Source: JBNJEA01 sp051745395 (lineage in GTDB: Bacteria > Desulfobacterota > Desulfobacteria > Desulfobacterales > Desulfosalsimonadaceae). Taken from it: a stretch of 14,227 bases of DNA. The notes beneath the pieces are model-generated. The model did no database searches. It saw only the letters and a list, made by a program, of their open reading frames with translations, and was not told where the DNA came from. Below are positions 7,317 to 14,076 of this stretch, one piece after another. The position numbers and the translations under genes were made by a program. Location: the NCBI GenBank assembly GCA_051745395.1, contig JBNJEA010000082.1:1-14227 (forward strand). The letters run 5' to 3'. The first letter of the stretch is position 1. The number at the start of each line of letters is the position of its first letter.

Positions 7317-7385
7317 CGCACAAAGCCGCCAGGACGCAAGGTTTCCAAACCACCCCTTGCGCTACTGGCGGCTTTGCGCGAAAAG
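7317..7385. repeat. REP-like palindromic element, copy 1
   Basis: The arms at 7317-7332 (CGCACAAAGCCGCCAG) and 7365-7380 (CTGGCGGCTTTGCGCG) are inverted copies with 15 of 16 matches. Inside them CGCAAGG (7335-7341) pairs with CCTTGCG (7355-7361), giving a nested hairpin of about 64 bases. GCGCGAAAAG at the right border is also found at the border of a second copy near 10697. It lies between the small membrane gene and the end of the minus-strand operon. CGCAAAGCCGCC-type hairpins are familiar dispersed intergenic repeats of unknown function. Confidence 0.85.
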
Positions 7386-7395
7386 AAAAACCAAC

Positions 7396-7416
7396 GAAAA
7401 ACCGCTTTCTGTGCGG
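7396..7416 (-). terminator. candidate terminator of the YkgJ operon
   Basis: Read on the minus strand, CCGC-ACAGAAA-GCGG is followed by TTTTT. The stem is only four pairs. A very GC-rich hairpin precedes it (7429-7454, GGGGGGC paired with GCCCCCC, 12-base loop) and may help stop polymerase. Together they lie just beyond the stop codon at 7457. Confidence 0.4.
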
Positions 7417-7456
7417 CCGAAAGGTCGTGGGGGGCTTTTTCCGCCCCGCCCCCCGA

Positions 7457-7810
7457 TTATTCTTTTCCGCCGAGTTTTCCTTCCTTTTCCAGCAAGTCCC
7501 GGTACCAGCAGGCAAAATCAAACATGCCCTGGTATCGTTCATCTTCGTTAATAATGCCCAGACAAAGCTCAAATGCCCCTCTTCGGTAATCTTTGCCGCG
7601 TTCGCTTATTTCCGGCCGTTGAAAAAAATCCCGAATCAGCATCTGCGACGTTCGCCGGGTCTTGTCCATCCGCATATCGACGGGGTCCTTCGGCTCGGCA
7701 AAAGGATCCCACTTTTCATAGCCCCTTTTTAGAATATGCTTTTGCCGCCGGGGCGACATGCTGTCAAAAATCGCCTTTTTCTGTGTATCTTTCTGCTGCG
7801 AATCATTCAT
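7457..7810 (-). CDS. hypothetical basic protein coupled to the YkgJ-type gene
   Basis: I do not recognise this 117-residue soluble protein. It is rich in charged residues. The N-terminal half is basic (SMSPRRQKHILKRGYEKWDPF and RMDKTRRTSQMLIRDFFQ). The C-terminal part is more aromatic, with GAFELCLGIINEDERYQGMFDFACWYRDLL, including two cysteines. There is no signal peptide or membrane helix. The start is ATG 7810 because it overlaps the upstream stop codon (8 bases of overlap) and has GGAG about 6 bases upstream, which indicates translational coupling. The longer open frame beyond that ATG lies inside the neighbouring gene. Its job is probably linked to the YkgJ-type protein. Confidence 0.75.
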   Translation of the reverse strand: MNDSQQKDTQKKAIFDSMSPRRQKHILKRGYEKWDPFAEPKDPVDMRMDKTRRTSQMLIRDFFQRPEISERGKDYRRGAFELCLGIINEDERYQGMFDFACWYRDLLEKEGKLGGKE

Positions 7811-8498
7811 TGGCCGCTCCTTCGGCATCGGCCTCGGCGTCTTTCGTGCCGGCCGAGATACCCAGATACTCCTCATCATAGGTGGTCAACAGGGCCATGG
7901 AGACCGGAACCAGAACATCGCCCATCTTGACGTGCTTTGAACCGATGGACCGGACAAATTCGGCCGAAATCGACAACAACTGGTCATGGATGGTGTCCAT
8001 GTTCACAGTGGGATAACTTTCGCCCGGCGCAAAACCGGAATGCCCGCAGGTACGCCCCTGACCGCCGATGGAAAGTGGCACGCCGTAGACCCGGCAGGCA
8101 ATGGGCCGATGGGGATAGAGGTCACAGAGATTGTTGTCATTCAATAGCGGGCACCGTACCCGTTCCTTCGCCATCTCTTCCACGACCTCGCCTTCGTCCC
8201 GGCCCTCCTTGGTGGCATCGTAAGCTTGCTTTTTCAGTTTATAGATTTTCCGATCGGCCCGGTTGGCCTTTTCCAGCATGGCTTCCATGGCTTGCCCGCT
8301 GAAATGGTTTTTAAAATGATAATTCAGATACAGGGCCTCGACAAGGGTAAGATCAAACAGCGCATAGCAGCAGTCCGTACACTTGGGCTCGCATAACACC
8401 AGGTCCGGGTGCGCCGCCTGAATCCGCTGGAAAACCGCATCCGCCTTGTTGGCGAGGGCTTCATATTTTTCAAAATAGGGTGTAAAATCGATATCCAT
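7803..8498 (-). CDS. YkgJ-family cysteine-cluster protein
   Basis: This 231-residue cytoplasmic protein carries the zinc/iron-chelating cysteine pattern of the YkgJ/CxxCxxCC group (PF03692). It shows C36-x3-C40-x2-C43-C44, then C116-P-L and C125-D-L-Y-P-H-R-P-x-x-C135-R, plus C151. The eight cysteines together suggest a metal or iron-sulfur site. Between the clusters is a helical, lysine/arginine-rich stretch (70-115). The C-terminus is acidic and low complexity (DAEADAEGAANE). The start is ATG 8498, with GGAGG about 9 bases upstream; the longer open frame upstream has no comparable site. Biological role of the family is poorly known; metal or cluster handling is inferred. The downstream gene overlaps by 8 bases. 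Upstream are 35 bases to a possible 65-codon frame that crosses parS. Confidence 0.85.
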   Translation of the reverse strand: MDIDFTPYFEKYEALANKADAVFQRIQAAHPDLVLCEPKCTDCCYALFDLTLVEALYLNYHFKNHFSGQAMEAMLEKANRADRKIYKLKKQAYDATKEGRDEGEVVEEMAKERVRCPLLNDNNLCDLYPHRPIACRVYGVPLSIGGQGRTCGHSGFAPGESYPTVNMDTIHDQLLSISAEFVRSIGSKHVKMGDVLVPVSMALLTTYDEEYLGISAGTKDAEADAEGAANE

Positions 8499-8533
8499 AA
8501 GAACTTGCCTCCACTTCCCTTTGCATTCAATAT

Positions 8534-8731
8534 TTATTTGCTGCCCCCAAAGGGCGCAGCCATAATTTGCCGCCAACGCCTCTTTAAAAAACCGCTTTTG
8601 CGTTCCATCCCTTCTTTCAGGCGATTGGCGGGTTGATCGGTATCACGAAACAATGTTTCCGCCTGGCAATGAAACAGGATCGGAATTGTTTCACGTGAAA
8701 CAATCAAAGGCTTAGTAAAAACGATGCTCAT
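8534..8731 (-). CDS. possible 65-residue ORF reading through parS (doubtful)
   Basis: An ATG frame ends 35 bases before the YkgJ-type gene, so it could be the first gene of that operon. The product has no signal or membrane segment and ends in a basic region (KEGMERKSGFLKRRWRQI). In this frame parS is read as I-V-S-R-E-T-I. Only a weak AAAGG ribosome site is present about 10 bases upstream. The more likely view is that this is untranslated sequence kept open by chance around a functional DNA site. Confidence 0.25.
   Translation of the reverse strand: MSIVFTKPLIVSRETIPILFHCQAETLFRDTDQPANRLKEGMERKSGFLKRRWRQIMAAPFGGSK
8685..8704. other. parS: parS, centromere site for ParB
   Basis: ATTGTTTCACGTGAAACAAT is a perfect 20-bp palindrome whose central 16 bases (8687-8702) are the bacterial chromosomal parS consensus TGTTTCACGTGAAACA. 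ParB-CTP loads here and spreads to form the partition complex that ParA segregates. Just upstream, TCACGAAACA (8643-8652) looks like the right part of parS lacking two bases. TGTTTC (8654-8659) and GAAACA (8671-8676) form a split dyad. The site lies beyond mnmE in an origin-proximal gene block, where parS sites are expected. Confidence 0.93.
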
Positions 8732-8733
8732 AG

Positions 8734-8821
8734 AACCACAGCCTTTGACCGGAAATAAACGGGGCCTAATCGAAGGCCCGACACCTGAAAAACAGTAACC
8801 ACGGCCTTAGACCTGAAATAA
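8734..8821. repeat. imperfect 25-bp direct repeat, 63 bp apart
   Basis: 8734-8758 and 8797-8821 both read AACCAC-n-GCCTT-n-GACC-n-GAAATAA, differing at only three of 25 positions. Between them GGCC...GGCCCGACACCTGAAAAA (about 8763-8792) repeats part of the same motif. The array lies between parS and the large palindrome. No coding potential is evident. Function unknown; it may be an iteron-like array or the remnant of a duplicated element. Confidence 0.75.
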
Positions 8822-8844
8822 CCCCCAAAGCGTCTTCTCATTGG

Positions 8845-9037
8845 CTGAAGGGGTTGGGGGAGAAGAGGTTTGCTCGTTCGTGCTCCCTTTGCCGGGCGTG
8901 GCATTTGACCCGCTAAATTTCTCAAACTCGGGCTGGACGCCCTCAAACAGTGAGAAATTCTTAACGCGGGTCAAATGCCACGCCCGGCAAATGTCGCAAT
9001 CTCTCTCGCTAAACCCCTTCTCCCCCAACCCCTTCAG
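8845..9037. mobile_element. 193-bp nested palindrome, MITE-like element
   Basis: Outer arms 8845-8871 and 9011-9037 match as inverted repeats at 26 of 27 positions (CTGAAGGGGTTGGGGGAGAA at the left end). Inner arms 8888-8912 and 8967-8991 are identical inverted copies over 25 bases (starting TTTGCCGGGCGTGGC). They continue into ATTTCTCA/TGAGAAAT at 8917-8924 and 8951-8958. The centre holds GGGC-TGGAC-GCCC (8930-8942). The two arm pairs are separated by unpaired stretches at 8872-8887 and 8992-9010. No transposase is encoded, so a non-autonomous element or dispersed structured repeat is the likeliest explanation. No target-site duplication is obvious. Confidence 0.8.
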
Positions 9038-9201
9038 GGCAGCCGTGTGCAATCCCAAACGTTAAAGAACTCCTATTTCCGGAATAAAGAGGTTTCAATC
9101 CGTTTGTGCAGAGTTTTTCCAGAAAGCAACCCGGAGGCGAAAAGACCGGCAGATGGGGTTGTCCAAGCGAACATCTTTGCGCCAGACAGCCCCCAAGCTA
9201 T
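9038..9201. other. non-coding gap downstream of mnmE
   Basis: The 164 bases between the large palindrome and the mnmE stop codon contain only a weak dyad around TATTTCCGGAATA (9068-9080). I see no convincing terminator for the yidC-jag-mnmE transcript here, no RNA gene and no credible reading frame. Confidence 0.5.
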
Positions 9202-10614
9202 CTATTTGCCGACGCAGTAGCGGTTAAAAATTTGATCCAGCACGTCGGGGGCGACCCGCTCGCCGGTGATTTCGCCAAGTGCTTCGAAGGCCTCGCGCAA
9301 GTCAATGGAAACGATTTCCGGTGCGCTGTTGTCCCAAAGATTTTCCATCGCCGCAGCGACGGCGCGCCGGCAGCGTTCCAAAAGGGTCTTATGCCGCAGG
9401 TTGGGCACCAGGCGATCAAAGGATTGCCCCGACATCCGATCGGCCACCTCTTTGATGGTCGATTTTACTTCATCCATACCGGTGGCGTAAAGAGCGGAAA
9501 CCTTGAGCCAATGAATCCCTTTCCAGTCTTGCGGCATTTGAAAGACTTGTTGCTCCGGCGGCAGGTCGGATTTGTTAATCACCAGGATTTTGGGTTTGGC
9601 GGCCATTTTTTCAAACAAGCCGATATTTTCGGCCTGCACCGGCTGACCGGCATCCACCACAAACAAAACCAGGTCGGCGGTGTCTATATATTGCCAGGCC
9701 TTGTCGATGCCAAGCTGTTCCACGCGGTCCGGATCGCTGCGCAGACCGGCGGTATCGGCAAGGATCACCGGGATGCCTTCCGCATAGAAAGCCGCTTCAA
9801 TCAAATCCCGGGTGGTGCCGGGAACATCGGTGACAATGGCGCGGTCGGCCTGGAGCAGGCAGTTCATTAAACTCGACTTGCCCACGTTCGGTTGCCCGAC
9901 AATCGCCACCCGGAGGCCCTCGCGGAGAAAGTTTTCCGTATCGTGGCGGGCGATTAAATCGGCAACGGGCCGGCAGACAAAACGGTCAATGTCGGCAGCA
10001 AGCCGGGGACCATCAACGGCTTGATCTTCGAGCGTTTCGGGAAAGTCGATGCAGGCATCGATTTCCGACAAGACGTTTACCAAAGCGGCCTGAATATCGG
10101 AAATCACAGACACAAGGCCGCCCCCGAGCTGCTGAAGGGCAATGTCTAGGCCGGCTTCGGACTGGGCATTGATCACGTCCATCACGGCCTCGGCCCGGGT
10201 CAGATCGATCCGGCCGTTTACAAAGGCCCGGCGGGTAAATTCTCCCGGCTCGGCCAGCCGTATGCCCCGGGAGGTGAGCAGCTCGAGGATGGCGTTTAAA
10301 ACGACCGGTCCGGCATGGGCCTGGATTTCAGCCACATCCTCGCGGGTGTAGGAATGCGGGGCCCGCATCACCGCGACCACGACCTCATCATAAAACCGCC
10401 CCGTCCGGGGATCCCGGATATGGCCGTAATACATCCGCCAGGACTGAAACATCTCGGGAGAAGCAGCGGCCGCACCGGCATTCGAGGGCGCCGGCGGGCC
10501 GCTGCAAAACAGGGAGGCCATTGCCGGCAGGGCCCGGGGGCCGGAAATCTTGATAATGCCGATCCCCCCGTAACCCGAAGGGGTGGCAACGGCGGCAATG
10601 GTGGTATCATCCAT
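9202..10614 (-). CDS. mnmE: tRNA uridine-5-carboxymethylaminomethyl modification GTPase
   Basis: With MnmG, MnmE modifies the wobble uridine (U34) of certain tRNAs, using formyl-tetrahydrofolate and GTP hydrolysis. The 470-residue protein is full length. The N-terminal tetrahydrofolate-binding domain starts DTTIAAVATPSGYGGIGIIKISG. A central helical domain is interrupted by the G domain, with G1 GQPNVGKS (240-247), PGTTRD, G3 DTAG (287-290) and G4 NKSD (347-350). The C-terminal Cys-Val-Gly-Lys carries the catalytic Cys467. ATG 10614 is chosen because homologues begin at this point; an in-frame TTG at 10626 would add four residues, and neither has a clear ribosome site. It follows khpB after about 200 bases that contain a palindromic repeat. 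mnmG, commonly the next gene, is absent. Confidence 0.96.
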   Translation of the reverse strand: MDDTTIAAVATPSGYGGIGIIKISGPRALPAMASLFCSGPPAPSNAGAAAASPEMFQSWRMYYGHIRDPRTGRFYDEVVVAVMRAPHSYTREDVAEIQAHAGPVVLNAILELLTSRGIRLAEPGEFTRRAFVNGRIDLTRAEAVMDVINAQSEAGLDIALQQLGGGLVSVISDIQAALVNVLSEIDACIDFPETLEDQAVDGPRLAADIDRFVCRPVADLIARHDTENFLREGLRVAIVGQPNVGKSSLMNCLLQADRAIVTDVPGTTRDLIEAAFYAEGIPVILADTAGLRSDPDRVEQLGIDKAWQYIDTADLVLFVVDAGQPVQAENIGLFEKMAAKPKILVINKSDLPPEQQVFQMPQDWKGIHWLKVSALYATGMDEVKSTIKEVADRMSGQSFDRLVPNLRHKTLLERCRRAVAAAMENLWDNSAPEIVSIDLREAFEALGEITGERVAPDVLDQIFNRYCVGK

Positions 10615-10696
10615 ATCAAAGTTCAATGAAAAACGGATTTTCCGGTTATCCGGTTTGCTCCGGTAAGAGAAAAGTCGTCGACCTGTTTTCTATTCC

Positions 10697-10767
10697 CGCG
10701 CAAAGCCGCCAAGAACGCCAGGAAAGACTTGGTAACTTCGCGTCTTTGTTTCTCAGCGCGCGAAAAG
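10697..10767. repeat. REP-like palindromic element, copy 2 (degenerate)
   Basis: CGCGCAAAGCCGCCA at 10697-10711 is identical to the arm of copy 1 (reverse complement of 7366-7380). The right border GCGCGAAAAG (10757-10766) is also shared. The right arm has decayed (TTCGCGTCTTTG...CAGCGCGCG), so the hairpin is weaker. It fills the jag-mnmE spacer (10615-10818), which in many genomes is much shorter. Confidence 0.7.
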
Positions 10768-10818
10768 GTATTGGCTGTTACTGGATTTTTCCAAAATATT
10801 CACCGGCACCGCAAAAGC

Positions 10819-11823
10819 CTATGACTTATTTTTCTGTTTTTTGGCACCGGCCTTTTTTTTCGGCAGAATCAACAATTTCCGGAAATCCCCGTTGCCCACG
10901 CTCTGGGTCCGGACATTGCGGTTTTCCTTTAGCGCCAGGTGCACCACCCGGCGGTCCTGGGAATTGATCCGGTTGATGACCATCGGCTTTCCGGTCTGCT
11001 GCGCCTTATCGGCCAGGCGCGTGGCCAAATCGGTCAAATCCGAACGGCGCTTGTCCAGATAACCTTCCACGTCGATTTCTACCTGAACGCCGTTGCCGAA
11101 TTGTTTGTGCACGGCCTTGTCCACCAGGTACTGCACGGCGTCCAAGGTCTGGCCGCGTTTGCCGATCAGCCGGGCGGAATCCCCCCCCTGAACCTGAAAG
11201 CGTTGGGCGCCGTCAGCGGTGGTAACCGAGACCTTTGCATCCGGGGAAACCAGAGCAACGATCTGGTCTAAAAAACCGGTCACCCACTCCACAACGGCCC
11301 GGCGTTTTTCCTCGTCCACCGGTCCGGCCGCAGCCGAAGGTTCTGCTTCGGGTTCTTCGCTTTCCGTCTCTTCGGTGACAGCGGCTTCGACGTCTGCGAT
11401 TTCGGCTTCGGCAGCTTCAGTTTCGGCGCCCGCGACTTCGACATCGGCCCGGCCGTTTGAAAAATCCTCCGCCAGCCCCAGTGTTTCATCGGCCGGCGGG
11501 CTCTGCTCATCGGCGGCCTCACTTTCCTCACCACCGGGACCGAAAGCTTCATCGACCAACGCCGACACATCGGAGACTTCCGGGTCTTTGGCCCGGGGAT
11601 CGGATGAATCGGCAGATGTTGCGATTTCCGATCCCGTGGTGTTGTCTTCCGGTACTGAGACCCGGATTAGCGCCTTTTTGGTCCCGACCAATCCGAAAAT
11701 ACCGCTGGATCCGTAGGAAATAATGTCATATCGCAGTTCCGGCTTGGAAACCTGTAATTGGGCACAGGCTTTTTCAATGGCTTTGTCGACACTTTTATCT
11801 TCAAAATCAATGTATGCACTCAT
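10819..11823 (-). CDS. khpB: KhpB/Jag RNA-binding protein with long acidic linker
   Basis: This 334-residue cytoplasmic RNA-binding protein is encoded next to yidC, as usual. Domains in order are Jag_N (about 1-56, with GSSGIFGLVGTKKALIRV), an extended acidic Ala/Glu-rich linker (about 57-172), and a KH domain (about 173-252) with the RNA-binding GKRG loop at 221-224. An R3H domain follows (about 255-322) with R291-x3-H295, then a lysine-rich tail. Many Jag proteins are about 200-260 residues, so the linker accounts for the extra length. KhpB (EloR/Jag) acts with KhpA in RNA regulation linked to cell elongation in Gram-positives; its role here is inferred. ATG 11823 overlaps the yidC stop as TGATG, with GGAGG 6 bases upstream: translational coupling. 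Confidence 0.93.
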   Translation of the reverse strand: MSAYIDFEDKSVDKAIEKACAQLQVSKPELRYDIISYGSSGIFGLVGTKKALIRVSVPEDNTTGSEIATSADSSDPRAKDPEVSDVSALVDEAFGPGGEESEAADEQSPPADETLGLAEDFSNGRADVEVAGAETEAAEAEIADVEAAVTEETESEEPEAEPSAAAGPVDEEKRRAVVEWVTGFLDQIVALVSPDAKVSVTTADGAQRFQVQGGDSARLIGKRGQTLDAVQYLVDKAVHKQFGNGVQVEIDVEGYLDKRRSDLTDLATRLADKAQQTGKPMVINRINSQDRRVVHLALKENRNVRTQSVGNGDFRKLLILPKKKAGAKKQKNKS

Positions 11824-13509
11824 CAAACGCCTCCAACCACTTTACGGGTGATGTAGTACTGCTGCCCAATCGAGACCACGTTGTTGACCAGCCAGTACAG
11901 TACTAACCCGGAAGGAAAATTAATAAAAATCACCGTAAAAATAAGCGGCATCATCATCATGAATTTCGCCTGGGAAGGATCGCCGGGCGGCGGTGAAAGT
12001 TTTTGCTGCAAAAACATGGTCGCCCCCATGACGATGGTCAGCACCGGGATCCCATAGGGCGGGGCCATAAACGGGATGGTCACATCGAAACGAAACAGCC
12101 GGTCCGGGGAAGACAGATCGTTGATCCACAGCATAAAGGGGGCATGGCGAAGCTCGATGGCTTCATAGAGCATCCGGTAAAAAGCGATAAAAACCGGAAT
12201 CTGGACCACCATCGGCAGACATCCGCTCAAGGGATTGACCTTGTAGGTCCGGTACAGCTGCATGACCTCTTCGTTCATCTTTTTCTTGTCGTCTTTGTAC
12301 TTCTTGCGGATATCGGCCATCAAGGGCTGAAGTTTCTTCATCTCCGCCATGGACCGATAGCTCTTGTTGCCCAGCGGCCAGAAGATGATCTTGAAAATCA
12401 GGGTCAGCAGGATAATGGCGATACCGTAGTTGGCGACCACGTTGTTGCGGATCGCGTTCATCAGCCACAGGCAGGGCTTGGCAATGATATCGAAAAACCC
12501 GAAATCCACAGCATCTTCCAGGCCGTGACCGAAATCCTTCAGAATCGACATCTGCTTGGGCCCGAAAAACAGCGAATACGCATACTCCTGCTCAACGCCG
12601 GGCGACAAAGGCTCGGTGGGCTGCCGGTATTTCACGTGCAGCAGATTGCGGTCGGAGTCCAGCGAAAGGTTGATCCGGGTGTTTTCCGGTTTTTCCGGTA
12701 CCAGAGCGGTCATGAAATAGCGATCTTCAATGCCGGCCCACTTCACGCTGCCTTCGTACCGAGGCTTTTCGGCGACGTCGCCGACATCGATTTCCTCCAA
12801 TTGGCCGTCAATGAATACAAACGGTCCCTGGAAGGAAAAAGTGCGGCTTTCGCCGGGTGGCGGATTGATGATTTCCACTGCCAGCGGGGTGTCGAGCGTT
12901 TGCGGCGAGTGATTGACCAGGTTGACCGACAAATCGATTTGGTAGCGGTCCGGATAAAAAACGTAGCGTTTTTCCAGGACCACGCCTTCTTCGGATTCCC
13001 AGTAGAAGGAAAGGGCTTGCGGCGACCGGTTCACCTGCACCCGCTGCCGCTCAAAATCGGTTGTAAAAACCGCATCGGCAAGCGAGTCGGAAAGGCCGGG
13101 CAGTTCGACCACGGCGGAGCCGACCGGGTTGTCGGCATCCACAAGGGTCTGGCGGGGCGCATCGGATTGAGGACCGGTCCGGTACTCTTTCAGGGCAAAC
13201 CGCTTGACCGCCGCGCCTTTTTCCGAGATTTCGGCAGTATACAGATCCGTGTCCACCGTAATGGTGTTAAACGTCTGGGCCGGCACCGACGGTTTTTCCG
13301 CCGGCGCTTTTTCTGCGGCCATTTTTTCCGATTGCCGGTCCCGGCGGGAATCGGTTTGACCCGGTGAGTCGGGTGCCTGTGGTTGCTCGGCGGTTTTGCC
13401 CGGCTGCTTCGGCGATTTGACGGGCTGTTTGTCTACAAACAAAAGGTCCCAGAGCAAAAACACGAGCAGCGAAAGAAGAATAGCGATGATCAGTCGAACT
13501 TGTTCCATT
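11823..13509 (-). CDS. yidC: membrane protein insertase YidC
   Basis: YidC inserts membrane proteins with or without SecYEG. The 561-residue protein has the Gram-negative layout. It has an N-terminal transmembrane helix (about 4-23), then a Pro/Lys/Gln-rich flexible stretch (25-75) leading into a large periplasmic beta domain to about residue 335. The conserved five-helix insertase core runs from about 340 to 558. The core contains NYGIAIILLTLIFKIIFWPL, the KSYRSMAEMKKLQP region with Arg385 (the conserved groove arginine), and PLSGCLPMVVQIPVFIAFY. The final helix holds FPSGLVLYWLVNN. ATG 13509 is chosen because AGGAG ends 6 bases upstream; a TTG at 13514 would have no spacing. A promoter is visible just upstream, so yidC-khpB-mnmE may be its own unit. 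Confidence 0.97.
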
Positions 13510-13533
13510 GACAACTCCTGGAATGGTACCGCA

Positions 13534-13562
13534 TCATAATCGTCATCGGCGGCAGGATCAAA
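13534..13562 (-). promoter_or_regulatory. promoter of yidC-khpB-mnmE
   Basis: On the minus strand TTGATC (13562-13557) is followed after exactly 17 bases by TATGAT (13539-13534), matching TTGACA and TATAAT at four and five of six positions. The start point would lie near 13527, giving a leader of under 20 bases with AGGAG inside. The site lies after an upstream terminator. Confidence 0.6.
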
Positions 13563-13610
13563 AAAACCCTTTGTAACCCCTACATTGAACGATTCAGGTA
13601 ATAAAAAGGC

Positions 13611-13652
13611 AAAAAAAGGGGCACAGCCAGGCGGCTGCTACACACCTGTGCC
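13611..13652 (-). terminator. intrinsic terminator between yidD and yidC
   Basis: Minus-strand GGCACAG (13652-13646) pairs perfectly with CTGTGCC (13626-13620) across a 19-base loop, followed by CC and seven T's (13617-13611). An alternative stem, CAGCC with GGCTG, lies inside. It would end the transcript arriving from yidD. Confidence 0.75.
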
Positions 13653-14076
13653 GTGCCAAACACTTGCCGAAAGAAAAGCCGCATTGGTTCGCCTAGGCAG
13701 GGCCCCTCGCGATAAAAGGGCATATATGAAAAGACGGTATGGTAGCAGTTCAAAAACGCCCGGCGGCATCGACTCCAATGGAACTACAACGTCGGGCATC
13801 ACGCGAAAAAGGCTCTCAAAAGGCTGTGCCGGCACGGGCGGAGAAACATAGTTGGGGATTTACAGCCTTCTATGGCTTGCCCGCAATCAATTCTGCAACT
13901 GCCGGGAAATTTATCTAATCCATTTCGGTATCTTCGCTCGGCACCTTCGGCACTTAAGCAATTGATTCAACGCGGTTGCAAACGCAACCCCTTGCCGTCT
14001 ATGGTTTTTTCTCCGGGCACCGGAGCGGATCACAATATAATTGCTGTCTGCGCTGAACTGTTTTTCCTGCCGCCTT
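13653..14076. other. hairpin-rich non-coding spacer, candidate structured RNA
   Basis: The 424 bases between the yidD stop codon and the terminator carry no convincing gene. They contain several local hairpins: CTCCGG-GCA-CCGGAG (14011-14025), GGTTGC-AAAC-GCAACC (13974-13989), GTGCCGGCAC (13826-13835) and GCCCG paired with CGGGC (13758-13762, 13793-13797). GCC(T/G)TCTATGG appears three times (13865, 13994, 14072), the last overlapping the yidD stop. I could not match it to tmRNA, RNase P RNA, SRP RNA or a known riboswitch. It may be a long 3' untranslated region, a small RNA, or decayed inserted DNA. Confidence 0.4.

Noticed and set aside
8734..8821. CRISPR array
   Set aside because: Only two imperfect repeat copies with a 38-bp gap that itself resembles the repeat; no cas gene is present.
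8807..9065. Several short frames on both strands within the 193-bp palindrome
   Set aside because: They are produced by the inverted repeat itself, with near-mirror peptides on opposite strands.
8499..9201. Replication origin with DnaA boxes near parS
   Set aside because: No TTATCCACA-type boxes or AT-rich unwinding region were seen here; the origin is probably outside the window.
9106..9870. 254-codon plus-strand frame opposite the mnmE end
   Set aside because: Overlaps the conserved GTPase and C-terminal domains of mnmE on the other strand and shows no recognisable motif.
12003..13367. 454-codon plus-strand open frame opposite yidC
   Set aside because: It is an antisense shadow: yidC on the other strand is clearly real, and the translated sequence has no domain and an implausible His/Gln/Gly-rich composition.
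13638..13835. 65-codon minus-strand frame in the yidD-yidC spacer
   Set aside because: It ends inside the terminator loop and lacks a ribosome site. It could be a remnant but I cannot support it as a gene.
13585..13851. 88-codon plus-strand frame in the yidD-yidC spacer
   Set aside because: It runs back through the terminator stem, has no convincing ribosome site, and its low-complexity Gly/Ser/Thr composition resembles no protein known to me.
14009..14025. Hairpin CTCCGG-GCA-CCGGAG next to a T run, as a terminator
   Set aside because: The T run precedes the stem on the plus strand, so it is on the wrong side for termination in either direction relevant to the genes.
13653..14076. tmRNA, RNase P RNA, SRP RNA or a known riboswitch in the spacer
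   Set aside because: None of the conserved cores I know for these RNAs could be found on either strand by eye.
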